DNA of 51,051 nt. Source: an uncultured Bacteroidales bacterium (GTDB taxonomy: Bacteria; Bacteroidota; Bacteroidia; Bacteroidales; Bacteroidaceae). The notes under the pieces are model-generated. The model worked only from the letters and a program-made list of their open reading frames with translations. It ran no database searches and was not told where the DNA came from. The stretch covers positions 1-51,051 of the forward strand of contig CALDKD010000002.1 of NCBI GenBank assembly GCA_937898885.1, given 5' to 3'. The stretch's first letter is position 1. Every line of letters begins with the position of its first letter. A program made the position numbers and the translations under genes. This document shows, in pieces, positions 1 to 9,179 of this stretch.

Positions 1-1
1 A

Positions 2-26
2 TTTCGTTTCAAATAATGAAACGAAA
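2..26. repeat. Short perfect inverted repeat (9-bp arms)
   Basis: TTTCGTTTC at 2-10 is the exact reverse complement of GAAACGAAA at 18-26, with a 7-nt A/T loop. It lies about 85 nt past the stop of the dsbD-like gene. It could be a weak terminator hairpin or a protein-binding palindrome; no long U-tract is visible, and the window edge hides what lies to the left. The remaining 1-110 region shows no convincing gene. Confidence 0.4.
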
Positions 27-110
27 CGAGCGTAACTATAGGCACTCCGGTAAATTGGTTTGATAACTCTCAAAGGAAGGTGTGTGGGCCTCAATCTCTT
101 TCATATTCTG

Positions 111-2021
111 TCACTTCCTCAGACTCAGGAAGTTTCTGAAGTGCGACACATCCTGGTCAAAGGTGTAGGGGCCGGCCAGCATATTGCCGTCGGCATCGAC
201 AATGACATAGAATGGCTGGGCGTTGGCGGCGAACTTGTAGCGCTGAAGCAGGCTCCACTTGTCGCCCAAGGTGCGTATCTTGACGCTCTGGCCGTTCTCT
301 ATTACCATTGCCGGATGCTCCAAGGCTGTGCGGTCATCTACATAGAGTGAGACCAGGATGAAATCGTTTTTGATAGTGGCCGACACATCTGGGTCGGTCC
401 AGACAGCCGCCTCCATCTTGCGGCAGTTTACGCAGCCGAAACCGGTGAAGTCAACCAGTACAGGCTTGCCGCTTTCCCTTGAGGCTGCAAGGGCCTGGGA
501 ATAGTCGGTGAAATCGGCCTCAACCACAGCGGCCTCGCTCTTGAAGATGCGGGTTGACATAGGCGGGCAGAAAGCGCTGATGGCTTTGAGCTGGGCACCC
601 CAGAGGCCGGGCACGAGCCAGGCGGCGAAGAGCAGCGAGATTATGCCGACCGCTATCGAAACAGGCCCGGGCTTGTCTTTCTTTCCTGACTTGCCGAACC
701 TTATTATGCCTAGCAGGTACAGGCCCAGGATTACTGCCATTATTATCCACAGGATTATGAAAAGCTCGCGTGGCAGTATGCCCCAGCCGTATGCCATATC
801 GGCTACTGAAAGGAACTTCAGAGAGAAGGCCAGCTCAACGAATCCCAGGGTTACCTTGACTTTCTGCATCCATCCGCCTGAGCGTGGAAGGGATTTGAGC
901 CAGCCGGGGAACATTGCGAACAGTGCGAATGGAATGGCCAGTGCCAGCGAAAAGCCGGTCATACCCACTGTGGGAGCAAGGATGCTGCCGTTCTGGGCGG
1001 CATCGACAAGCAGAAATCCTATGATAGGGCCGGTGCACGAGAATGATACTATGGCCAGCGTAAGTGCCATAAAGAACAGACCTCCGAAACCTGAGTTGCG
1101 GGCTTTGCGGTCGGTGCCGGTACTCCAGCCCGATGGCAGGGTAATCTCAAACAGTCCGAAGAACGAGAATGCGAATGCCGCCAGAACCACAAAGAATATG
1201 ATGTTGACTATGGCGTTGGTGGCCAGCGAGTTCAGGGCGTTGGCACCGAAAATCAGCGTCACGGCCAGACCGATGCTGACATAGACCGCCATTATGCAGA
1301 GTCCGTAGATTATCGCATCGCGCAAGGCTTTGTGGCGGTCGGTTGAGCGTTTCAGGAAGAAACTTACGGTCATAGGGATGATGGGCCAGACGCAAGGCGT
1401 GAGCAATGCCAGCAGTCCGCCAAGCATACTGGTCAGGAACAGTGCCAGCAGGCCCCGGTCCTGTCTGAGAGGAGCCTCACTGTAGCTTACCGGTGCCCAT
1501 TGCGCGTCATCATAGCCCTCCAGGGCGCTCAGGTCGGTCAGGCCGTTTGCGGCATTGTCTGCCGGCTCCGCGCTGGCGGCAGAATCTGACTTGTAGGTGA
1601 ATTCAATGTGTGTGGGGGGCAGGCAGCTCTCGTCATTGCAGGCTCCGTATGTGAGGTTGCCCTCAATATGCCATTCGTCCGACTGCAGGACCACATCCTG
1701 TATGAAACGGACGTGCTTCTCAAAATAGCTGACCTCAGCGCCGAACATCGCGTCCTGATGCCTCTGCTCCTCACCATCGAACCTCAGGTCTCCGGCAAGT
1801 CTGGCGCCTGAGATTGAGTCAAGACTTATCTCCGCGCTTGTAGGGCCTCCGGTCTGGTGAGTGGAATAGACGTGCCATCCATTTGATATATTGAGGTAAA
1901 AACTCAGGCGCAGGGTATCGGTGGACACAAGTTCCATACTCTTTTTTGAGGTAACAGGCTGCATAGCCCCGTTGAGCGGTGCGGCCAGCAGAAGTGCGAG
2001 CAGAATAGATAAAAATGCCAT
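111..2021 (-). CDS. dsbD: DsbD-like thiol:disulfide interchange protein
   Basis: Predicted to carry electrons from cytoplasmic thioredoxin across the inner membrane to periplasmic disulfide partners. The 636-aa protein has a signal peptide (MAFLSILLALLLAAPLNG). An N-terminal DsbD-alpha-like domain has the cysteine pair in GACNDESC near residue 130. About eight membrane helices (roughly 195-450) follow, with the two CcdA-type cysteines in TPCVWP (about 210) and SCTGP (about 328). A C-terminal thioredoxin domain has the active site CVNC near 528-531. All three redox pairs of a full DsbD are therefore present. It is the last gene of the minus-strand run, 46 nt after the DUF3109 gene. The family call is firm; the exact substrate is unknown. 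Confidence 0.92.
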   Translation of the reverse strand: MAFLSILLALLLAAPLNGAMQPVTSKKSMELVSTDTLRLSFYLNISNGWHVYSTHQTGGPTSAEISLDSISGARLAGDLRFDGEEQRHQDAMFGAEVSYFEKHVRFIQDVVLQSDEWHIEGNLTYGACNDESCLPPTHIEFTYKSDSAASAEPADNAANGLTDLSALEGYDDAQWAPVSYSEAPLRQDRGLLALFLTSMLGGLLALLTPCVWPIIPMTVSFFLKRSTDRHKALRDAIIYGLCIMAVYVSIGLAVTLIFGANALNSLATNAIVNIIFFVVLAAFAFSFFGLFEITLPSGWSTGTDRKARNSGFGGLFFMALTLAIVSFSCTGPIIGFLLVDAAQNGSILAPTVGMTGFSLALAIPFALFAMFPGWLKSLPRSGGWMQKVKVTLGFVELAFSLKFLSVADMAYGWGILPRELFIILWIIMAVILGLYLLGIIRFGKSGKKDKPGPVSIAVGIISLLFAAWLVPGLWGAQLKAISAFCPPMSTRIFKSEAAVVEADFTDYSQALAASRESGKPVLVDFTGFGCVNCRKMEAAVWTDPDVSATIKNDFILVSLYVDDRTALEHPAMVIENGQSVKIRTLGDKWSLLQRYKFAANAQPFYVIVDADGNMLAGPYTFDQDVSHFRNFLSLRK

Positions 2022-2067
2022 TTATATGAAATTTGCCGCGAAGTTATACAAAAACCGTGACAGTTCG

Positions 2068-2649
2068 TCAGATAATCCCCTGACGCTTCAGCTCGCCTAC
2101 GGTGAGGTCTAGCTCATCGTACCAGGCCTGGCCGAAACGCCTTATCAGGGGCTCGCGCAGATATTTGTAGATGGGTGTTCCCTCAGCCTCGCCTTTCAGG
2201 ACGGCGGCGCGGCATACATCCCAGCGGTCATAGTTCAAGGCATAGTAATCGCCGGTCTTCTTCACGCGGATGGGGTAAAGGTGACACGATACTGGTTTCT
2301 TGAACTTGCATCGGCCTTCGCGGAAGGCCTTCTCTATGGCGCAATAGCAGCAGCCGTCAGCTCCGTAGCAGGTGAAGACACAATCCTTGCCGTTCACGAT
2401 AGATGTTACAAGCTCGCCCTCAGGGTCGGTGTATGCCACTCCCTGCCTGTTGATTACACCCCGGGACTCAATGGAGAGGTCGTCCCATATCTCTGGCAGA
2501 AGCTCCTCAATCTGCGCTATCTCCTCCGGGGTTACGGGCGCGCCGGCATCGCCCTCGATGCAGCAGGCTCCCTTGCAGGCCGATAAGTCACAGCTGAAGC
2601 ATTTGGTCAGCACGTCGAATGATACTATTACGTCTTGAATCTGCAGCAT
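2068..2649 (-). CDS. DUF3109 family cysteine-rich protein
   Basis: A 193-aa cytoplasmic protein (no signal peptide or membrane segment) with many cysteines: CFSCDLSACKGACC near the N-terminus, then CVFTCYGADGCCYCAIEKA, CKFKKPVSCHLYP and a later DVCRAAV. This spacing matches the DUF3109 / YkgJ-like zinc- or iron-cluster-binding group, whose biochemical role is not established. It starts 3 nt after the stop of the second RND permease, so it is probably co-transcribed with the efflux genes. Whether this is functional or just operon packing cannot be told. Metal ligation is inferred from cysteine pattern only. Confidence 0.85.
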   Translation of the reverse strand: MLQIQDVIVSFDVLTKCFSCDLSACKGACCIEGDAGAPVTPEEIAQIEELLPEIWDDLSIESRGVINRQGVAYTDPEGELVTSIVNGKDCVFTCYGADGCCYCAIEKAFREGRCKFKKPVSCHLYPIRVKKTGDYYALNYDRWDVCRAAVLKGEAEGTPIYKYLREPLIRRFGQAWYDELDLTVGELKRQGII

Positions 2650-2652
2650 ACT

Positions 2653-5600
2653 CTATTGATTACGTTTTTTGAGCGGTACGAACACCGGCATAAAGAATAC
2701 CAGGGCGATGATGGAGAATATCATTCCGCCTATCACGCCGATGGCGAAGGCGTACCAGAAGTAACTGTCCTCCTTGCCGTCGAACAGGAACGGGATGAGC
2801 CCCAGCACTGTTGATATGATGGTGAGCAGGGTGGGGATTATCTTGCGGTTGTATGCCTTCACCCAGTAGTGTATGTTCTGCCTCTCCGTGACAGGCGCGT
2901 CTGTGTAGCGCGATTTGGTCACTGTGTCGTACTCGCTTATCAGGTAGATGCTGGCGTTGACAACAATACCGCAGAGCATCACCATTGCGGCATATCCGCC
3001 CTGGTCGAAGGTGACTCCGAAGACGGGGAATGCCAGGAAGAGTCCTATGAGTCCCAGAGGAATCATCACTATTATGGAGAGCGGCTTGCGGAGTGACTCG
3101 AACATTGTGGCGCAAATCATATAGATGATAATAGCCACGATGAACAGCAGCAGGGCCTGCTGCCTTTTCTCCTGGCTGCCCCACCAGTACCCGTCGTCAT
3201 TGCCTACGTGGAATCCAAGAGGCATCTTCTGGTTGAACGTCTTGGTCAGCTCCTCGTTCATACGGCCTGCCAGCTCGTATGAGCCTACAAAGTCGTAGCC
3301 TACCGATACCACATACTCCTGGTTGTGACGCTCTATGCCTACACCGGTGCGCCGTTTGGTTATGGAGCCCAGGTCGTTCAGACGTATCTTGGCGCTGTCT
3401 ATGTCAATCATATCGTTGTTGATGTGCCACAGGTCGTAATAGTCCTTCTCTGATGAGGTGAGCTGAACGGGAATGTTCTTCTCGCCATCAAAGATGGAGC
3501 CTACGCCGTTGTCGTACAGCTGCTCGGTCAGATATCCGAAATACTGGCTTACGTTGAGTCCCTGAAGGGCTATTCTCTTGCGGTCCATATCAAGGAAGAA
3601 CTCGCTTGACGGCATATTGCCCCACGAGCCTGCTATGTCGGCCGCCGATACGCGCTTGCGTGCGAGCAGGCTGTCGCGCAGCTCGCCGGCATAGCGGTAC
3701 AGGATGTCGTAGTTGTAGCCGTAGAGTGAGATGGTGTGGCTCCACGAAGAGCGGTACACGCTGTTGCTCAGGTAATTGTCATCGGGGTCAAGCGCACTTA
3801 CCGACCAGGTGGCTCCTCCGTAGCTCATTGCCTTGGCCCACAGTTTCTGCTTCAGCTCGTATGGAAGACGGGTCCTTCCTGTCTCCTTGTCAAAGGTGAT
3901 GGAGATGCTTCCGTTGTTGCCGCTCACTGATGATTGGAACATCTCTATGCCGTCAAACTGGCTCAGCCAGTTCTCCATAGCGCTGATTATCTCGTTCATC
4001 TGCTGCGCGGTGCAGCCCTCGGCCATCTGCGCGCTCACATCGAGCCTCTTGTTCAGTTCCTCCTCGGGGTTCCTGTAAAATGAGCCTGAGTTGAGGTTCT
4101 TGGAGAATATGTTGAACGAGCCGCCCAGCACGTACTCGAAAATCTGTCTGTTCTTCTGATACCACTTGCCGCCGATGGTCTTGTTGTAGAGTCCTACAAG
4201 GCCGCCCTGGGTATCATAATAGTTATCCTTATGGTGTACGTTGGATGGAAGCAGATGTATTGGAACACCGAACAGCCAGATCAGCAGTACGATGAATACC
4301 CATCTGTGCGCTCTGCCCCACACGATGAGGCGCTCATACCAGTTGCTCCACCTGACTACCAGACGCTTTACGCGGGTGGTGTGGCGGGCCACGCCTCTCG
4401 ATTTGAGAGGAATCTTGTCCAAAAGCGCCGGTACGAAAAGGAACGCCACAATCATTGAGAGCGTAAGGTTGATAATGATTACCCAGACAAAGTTCGTCAG
4501 GTTGGCGCGTGTCTGCTCCGGCAGGAAGAATATTATGAGCAGGGCCGCTATGGTGGTGAGCAGGGCCCCGGCTATGGAGGTCATCACCTTACGGTTGTGG
4601 TAGTAGGTGAAGTGGTCTGCCATCACTATGGCGGTGTCGATGATGATGCCGAGCGAGACTGTTATTCCGGCCATTGAGTACAGCTCAATGTCAATGTTGA
4701 GCAGCCAGTAGAAGATAACCGCCGAGAGCAGGTTTACGGTGATGGTAAGCCCGATGATGGCTAAATAGCGGAAACTGCGGCTTACCAGCAGCACGAACAG
4801 CAGCAGGAAGAGCAGCGACATTATGGCGCGGAAGAATATCTTGTGAATCTCGTTGTTCAGGGATACCGATGCGTCGTGGGTCATACGGATGGTGAAGTTC
4901 TCGGGGAAAGTCTGCCTCAACTCTTCCATCTTTTCCTTCACGGCGGCGGCCACTTTTATTGTATTGATGCCTTCCTCGGCATCCACATAGATGTCTATGG
5001 TGTTCAGTCCGTTGATCCTGCGGTATGAGCCAGGCGGCTGTTCCTGGTACTTGACGGTTGCGAAATCGCCCAAGAAGTACATACGGCCGTTCACCTTGCG
5101 TATTGGTATATCCTCAAGGGCGCAGTCGAGCGAGGTGGAGCGCAGGCGCACCAGCATCAGGTCGTTGTCCTTGAGAAAAGTGCCTACGATGTTGTTCTGG
5201 AAATGCTGGCTGAAGGCGCTGCTCAGGTCACTTGGAGACAGTCCGACAGCACGGAGCGAGTTCGGGTCGAAGGTGACCGCCCACTCGAACGGTGATGCTC
5301 CCGAGGTGCTGACGCTCTCCACACCCTCTATTCTGGAGAGCGGAGTGCGGATGTGCTTCTCAGCATAATCCACTATGCGGTCTGCCGGCATGTCGGCATT
5401 GATGGTATATGCGAGAATGGTCTGCGAGCCTTCGCTTCCCGATACTGAGCCGCTCAGCCCCACGCTGGCCCCCTCGGGCAGAGACTTGCGCAATTGACGC
5501 AGCTTGGTGGCGGCCTCGAAGCGCACTGATTTCATATTGGTGCCCTTCTTGAACTCTACATTCACGTTTCCGCCGTTATTGTATGACGATGCGCGTACGT

Positions 5601-5847
5601 CGGTCACTCCCTCAAGTGAGCTGAGCGCTCCCTCCACGAGCGATGTAGCCTCCGACTCAACCACGCGGGCGGAGGCATTCGGATAATTGATATATGCGTA
5701 CAGAGACTGCATCTCCTGGCGCGGAGAGTACTGGATGTTGAGCATCGGCAGGATGCCGGCGCCAACCACCATAAAGACCATCATCACCAGGATGACGGAG
5801 AACGATGACAATCCTTTTCTCTTATTCTCTGTCTGCTCCATTGTCAT
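2653..5847 (-). CDS. RND-family efflux permease, second of a pair
   Basis: A 1064-aa inner-membrane proton-driven pump subunit of the AcrB/MdtBC/CusA superfamily. It has the RND plan: TM1 near the N-terminus, a large periplasmic porter domain (about 40-330), a TM cluster containing GIIIDTAIVMAD near residue 400, a second periplasmic domain, and a second TM cluster ending near residue 1060. The TM4 motif has one Asp followed by Thr where AcrB has Asp-Asp. Its ATG overlaps the stop of the upstream permease by 4 nt (ATGA), indicating translational coupling. The two permeases differ clearly in sequence, so a mixed (MdtBC-like) trimer is possible. Substrate cannot be read from the sequence. Confidence 0.93.
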   Translation of the reverse strand: MTMEQTENKRKGLSSFSVILVMMVFMVVGAGILPMLNIQYSPRQEMQSLYAYINYPNASARVVESEATSLVEGALSSLEGVTDVRASSYNNGGNVNVEFKKGTNMKSVRFEAATKLRQLRKSLPEGASVGLSGSVSGSEGSQTILAYTINADMPADRIVDYAEKHIRTPLSRIEGVESVSTSGASPFEWAVTFDPNSLRAVGLSPSDLSSAFSQHFQNNIVGTFLKDNDLMLVRLRSTSLDCALEDIPIRKVNGRMYFLGDFATVKYQEQPPGSYRRINGLNTIDIYVDAEEGINTIKVAAAVKEKMEELRQTFPENFTIRMTHDASVSLNNEIHKIFFRAIMSLLFLLLFVLLVSRSFRYLAIIGLTITVNLLSAVIFYWLLNIDIELYSMAGITVSLGIIIDTAIVMADHFTYYHNRKVMTSIAGALLTTIAALLIIFFLPEQTRANLTNFVWVIIINLTLSMIVAFLFVPALLDKIPLKSRGVARHTTRVKRLVVRWSNWYERLIVWGRAHRWVFIVLLIWLFGVPIHLLPSNVHHKDNYYDTQGGLVGLYNKTIGGKWYQKNRQIFEYVLGGSFNIFSKNLNSGSFYRNPEEELNKRLDVSAQMAEGCTAQQMNEIISAMENWLSQFDGIEMFQSSVSGNNGSISITFDKETGRTRLPYELKQKLWAKAMSYGGATWSVSALDPDDNYLSNSVYRSSWSHTISLYGYNYDILYRYAGELRDSLLARKRVSAADIAGSWGNMPSSEFFLDMDRKRIALQGLNVSQYFGYLTEQLYDNGVGSIFDGEKNIPVQLTSSEKDYYDLWHINNDMIDIDSAKIRLNDLGSITKRRTGVGIERHNQEYVVSVGYDFVGSYELAGRMNEELTKTFNQKMPLGFHVGNDDGYWWGSQEKRQQALLLFIVAIIIYMICATMFESLRKPLSIIVMIPLGLIGLFLAFPVFGVTFDQGGYAAMVMLCGIVVNASIYLISEYDTVTKSRYTDAPVTERQNIHYWVKAYNRKIIPTLLTIISTVLGLIPFLFDGKEDSYFWYAFAIGVIGGMIFSIIALVFFMPVFVPLKKRNQ

Positions 5848-8800
5848 TTGGCTGATTTGCCACGTCTCTCCCTGCGCATCTCAATAGCATAGTAGCACAG
5901 AGGCACAAAGAATACGCTGACGAATGTTCCGGCTATCATACCGCTAATGAGCGCCAGCGACAGCGGGTACTGCAGGTCGCTTCCCATATTGCCGCGAACC
6001 AGGAACGGGGCTATGGCCAGTATTGTGGTGAGCGATGTCATAAGTATGGCTTTCAGACGTCGGCTGCCTGCCTCGAATATGGCGTGCTTCAGCTCCATTC
6101 CGCTCTGCCTGAGGCGGTTGATGGTGTCAACCTTCAGGATTGAGTCGTTGATTACGATACCGCTCATCACCACGATGCCTATCATTGACATAAGGTTCAG
6201 CGTCTCACCGCAGATGAACAGCACGGCAAGTGCCGCGAAGATGTCTATTACAAGCTCTGACATTATGATGCAGGGCTGGATGAGCGACTCGAACTGTGCC
6301 GCAAGTATGAAGAAGAGCAGCAGCACTGAGATAAGCAGTACCAGGCACAGCTCCTTGACCATAGCGCGGTTGGAGAAGTATGAGCCTGCGAAATCCACCT
6401 CAAAGCGCTCGTCCTGCCGGACAATCTTCTTTATTGTGGCCATTGTGCTCTTGATCTCTTTCCTGGACGGCTCCAGCTCCAGACGGTAGTACTCGCCCTC
6501 CACACCGCTGGTGATGTTCTTCAGATCGCGGTTGCGGTTCTCCTTGAGCAGTATCTCAAGCGGCACCTTGCCCCCGTCTGATGTCCTGACATAGTTGTTC
6601 TGGATAAGGTCGTCGGCCTGTTTCCTGTCTGTGCCGATGATTACCGGCACGGACTGGCTGCCTTTGGCCACGCGCATCACTGAGTTGTCGCCCAATGACT
6701 GCTGCAGATAGCTCAGCACCTGGCCGTACGACACTCCGTACAGTGCCAGCTTCTCAGGGTCTGTGACCATCTCTATGTACTCGTTCCACTCGGCCGGCCT
6801 GATATAGACATCGGGCAATGCCTTGCGAAGCTTCTCCAGCAGCTCGTTGAGCTGTGCGGGCTCGGGGGTGGAGCCGTCGGACACGCGGATATGCGCGGTC
6901 AGAGTGGCCTCCCTGTCGGCGAATATCATATCGAACAGGTTTCCCGACGCCTTGCAGCTGAACACCGCCTTGGGCCAGTGTGAGCGCATATAGTCAGACA
7001 CCTCCTTCTCCAGTCTCCTCACATCGCGTGTGGATGCGGTTTTCATATAGATTACAGCCTCGGACGGGCCTATGTCGCCGGTATGCGAGAGTACGAACTG
7101 CTGCACGCCTGCCATTACGGTGGATTGCTCCACCAACTGGTCAAACTCATTGACCAGCTCGTTGCAGCGGCGGCTGTTCTCCTCGGCGGTGACGCGCTGG
7201 TTCCACTCTATCTTGAGCAGCGTGTCGTTGTGCGACATCTGCGGCAGACGCTCCTTGCCGATGTTGGTGAAGATCACGCCTATCAGCAGCACCGATGCGC
7301 CGAAGATACCCCACATAACGCCTCTGCGGCGGAAGAACCACTTGAGCAGGTTGTCGTAGCCTACGGTCATATTGCCAACGCTTATCCTGGATATGAGCTT
7401 GTTGGGTATGAGGCATGGGCTCTTGCGATACAGCTGATAGTAGAATACGGGAATGACCAGCACCGATACCAGCAGTGCGGCGAAAAGCGTGATGGTTACA
7501 GCAATGGCCTGGTCGTAGAAGAGAGCGCCGGCTATTCCGCTCATAAAGACGAGCGGCACGAATATGGCGCAGGTTGTGAGCACGGAGCTGAGCATCGGCC
7601 CGAACACCTCCTGCGAGCCCTGCACGCAGGCTATCTCCAATGGCTCGCCCTTGCCCCACCGCTGGGTGATGTTGTCTATCACGATGATGGAGTTATCCAC
7701 CATCATACCAAGTCCAAGCACCAGTCCGGACAGTGATATCACATTGATGGAGATGTGCAGCACGTAGAACATCATAAACGACATTATAAGTGCCGTAGGT
7801 ATGGTTATCACCACCAGAAGCGGTGACTTGAAGTCCTGCATGAAGAAGAATATGATGAGGCAGGCGAAGAGCGCGCCGAAGAGCAGGTTGCTCACCATAT
7901 TGTTGATGGAGTAGTCCAGAAGCTCGGTCTGGTCGCGGGTAATCTGGAACTCCATATCGGGATAGTCTGTGGCAAATGCCTCGGTAAGTTCCCTCACTCC
8001 TTTCCTGAGGTCGGCCATCTTCGATTCCGTGCGTTTGATTACGGCCAGGGTGATGGTGGGCTTGCCGTCGGACGTGGCCATTCCCTTGCGAACCTGCGGC
8101 TGCTCGCGCACCTCTGCCAGGTCTTTTATCTGGAATACTCGCCCGTGGATGTTCAGATATACATCCATTATGTCCTGAACGGTGAGGATGCGCGACTCGA
8201 AGCGTACGTTGAAGCGGTACTCGCCGTCGCGTATGGACAGGTTGCCAAGCTGTACGTTGGCTCCGTTGATGGCGTTCTCAAGCTCGGTCTCGGTGATGCC
8301 GAGGGCGTTGAGTGTCTCCATATCGGGCACTATGAGCATCTCGGGAAAGACCTGTCCGGTGATATCCACCATTGCCACCTCGGGCAGCTGCTCAAAACGG
8401 CGCACTATTACCTGACGGGTGAAGTCGCTCATCTCAAGGAAGCGGTTGGAGGTCTGGTCGAAATCGTCTTTCAGGGTCACGTTCACGAAGAATGCTGGTA
8501 TGTCGGTGGCGCTGGCTCGCATCACGGTGGGGCGGTCCTCGCTCTGTGGCCAGCCGCCGGTGGCGCGGTCTATGCGCTCGTTCACATCCATAAAGATGTA
8601 GTCGGCGTCGGTGCCGTACTTGAAGGTCATCGTGATGACTCCGTTGCCGTCTTTGGTCTCGCAGATGATGCTCTCAAGGTCGGGCACCTGTACCAGCTCT
8701 CCACGGAGGCCGTTGATGCGGGTCTCGTTGAGCTCGCGGGCGGACATATTGGGCGATGATACCTGTACGGTTATCTGTGGGATGTCTATGTCTGGCACGA

Positions 8801-8900
8801 GTGATACGGGCAGCATCCTGATGGAGACGATGCCGAGCACCATCACTGCTATCAGTATCATTATTACGGCAATGGGCCGCTTTATCAATCCTTTGAACAT
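5844..8900 (-). CDS. RND-family efflux permease, first of a pair
   Basis: A 1018-aa inner-membrane RND pump subunit. It begins MFKGLIKRPIAVIMILIAVM, a typical RND first helix. It has the tandem TM-porter-TM-porter arrangement, GLGMMVDNSIIVIDN near residue 400 (TM4 proton relay region, Asp-Asn), and the second-half motif GIVVMSGIVINDSILK. It expels substrates from periplasm or inner membrane through an adaptor and a TolC-type channel, and both partners are encoded upstream in the same operon. The 279-bp gap before it is unusually long for this operon and holds a palindromic element. A 4-nt ATGA overlap joins it to the next permease. Confidence 0.94.
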   Translation of the reverse strand: MFKGLIKRPIAVIMILIAVMVLGIVSIRMLPVSLVPDIDIPQITVQVSSPNMSARELNETRINGLRGELVQVPDLESIICETKDGNGVITMTFKYGTDADYIFMDVNERIDRATGGWPQSEDRPTVMRASATDIPAFFVNVTLKDDFDQTSNRFLEMSDFTRQVIVRRFEQLPEVAMVDITGQVFPEMLIVPDMETLNALGITETELENAINGANVQLGNLSIRDGEYRFNVRFESRILTVQDIMDVYLNIHGRVFQIKDLAEVREQPQVRKGMATSDGKPTITLAVIKRTESKMADLRKGVRELTEAFATDYPDMEFQITRDQTELLDYSINNMVSNLLFGALFACLIIFFFMQDFKSPLLVVITIPTALIMSFMMFYVLHISINVISLSGLVLGLGMMVDNSIIVIDNITQRWGKGEPLEIACVQGSQEVFGPMLSSVLTTCAIFVPLVFMSGIAGALFYDQAIAVTITLFAALLVSVLVIPVFYYQLYRKSPCLIPNKLISRISVGNMTVGYDNLLKWFFRRRGVMWGIFGASVLLIGVIFTNIGKERLPQMSHNDTLLKIEWNQRVTAEENSRRCNELVNEFDQLVEQSTVMAGVQQFVLSHTGDIGPSEAVIYMKTASTRDVRRLEKEVSDYMRSHWPKAVFSCKASGNLFDMIFADREATLTAHIRVSDGSTPEPAQLNELLEKLRKALPDVYIRPAEWNEYIEMVTDPEKLALYGVSYGQVLSYLQQSLGDNSVMRVAKGSQSVPVIIGTDRKQADDLIQNNYVRTSDGGKVPLEILLKENRNRDLKNITSGVEGEYYRLELEPSRKEIKSTMATIKKIVRQDERFEVDFAGSYFSNRAMVKELCLVLLISVLLLFFILAAQFESLIQPCIIMSELVIDIFAALAVLFICGETLNLMSMIGIVVMSGIVINDSILKVDTINRLRQSGMELKHAIFEAGSRRLKAILMTSLTTILAIAPFLVRGNMGSDLQYPLSLALISGMIAGTFVSVFFVPLCYYAIEMRRERRGKSAK

Positions 8901-8905
8901 ATATT

Positions 8906-8950
8906 ATTGCTTTCTGTCCGTTTTAACAGAAATTGCTTTCTGTCCGTTTT
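8906..8950. repeat. 19-bp direct repeat
   Basis: The 19-mer ATTGCTTTCTGTCCGTTTT occurs exactly at 8906-8924 and again at 8932-8950, 7 nt apart. It is just upstream of the first RND permease on the minus strand. The second copy runs into the left arm of the palindromic element starting at 8946. It may be a slippage duplication made during insertion or loss of that element. Confidence 0.85.
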
Positions 8951-9142
8951 GTCGTAGAGGCTGCGGGGCTATTACCTGCGCGGCTACTCGCTTACGCTCA
9001 GATGACCTAAACGCCGAACTCGCAGCTTTTTGTCACGCCTCGCGCGCCTAACGCAGCTCAGACACCGGCGTTCTTGACGGTCATCTGAGCTACCTCGCCT
9101 GACGCCGCTCCGGGGATAGTCCCGCAGCCTCTACGACAAAAC
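8946..9142. repeat. 197-bp imperfect palindromic intergenic element
   Basis: The outermost 22 nt at each end (8946-8967 and 9121-9142) are perfect reverse complements, sharing the core GTCGTAGAGGCTGCGGG. Further in, 12 nt (8996-9007, GCTCAGATGACC) pair perfectly with 9079-9090, and ACGCCG (9011-9016) pairs with CGGCGT (9066-9071). Both outer ends abut the trinucleotide TCC (8943-8945, 9143-9145), which could be a target duplication or chance. No ORF of note lies inside. The form suits a non-autonomous repeat (MITE or REP-like) or a large RNA hairpin inside the efflux operon transcript. Confidence 0.75.
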
Positions 9143-9179
9143 TCCGTAATCATTATAATCAGGTTTTTACTAACATTCC

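Noticed and set aside
7083..8759. Long plus-strand frames (for example 7083-7736 and 8145-8759) opposite the RND permease
   Set aside because: They are antisense shadows of a conserved coding region with no promoter or family similarity.
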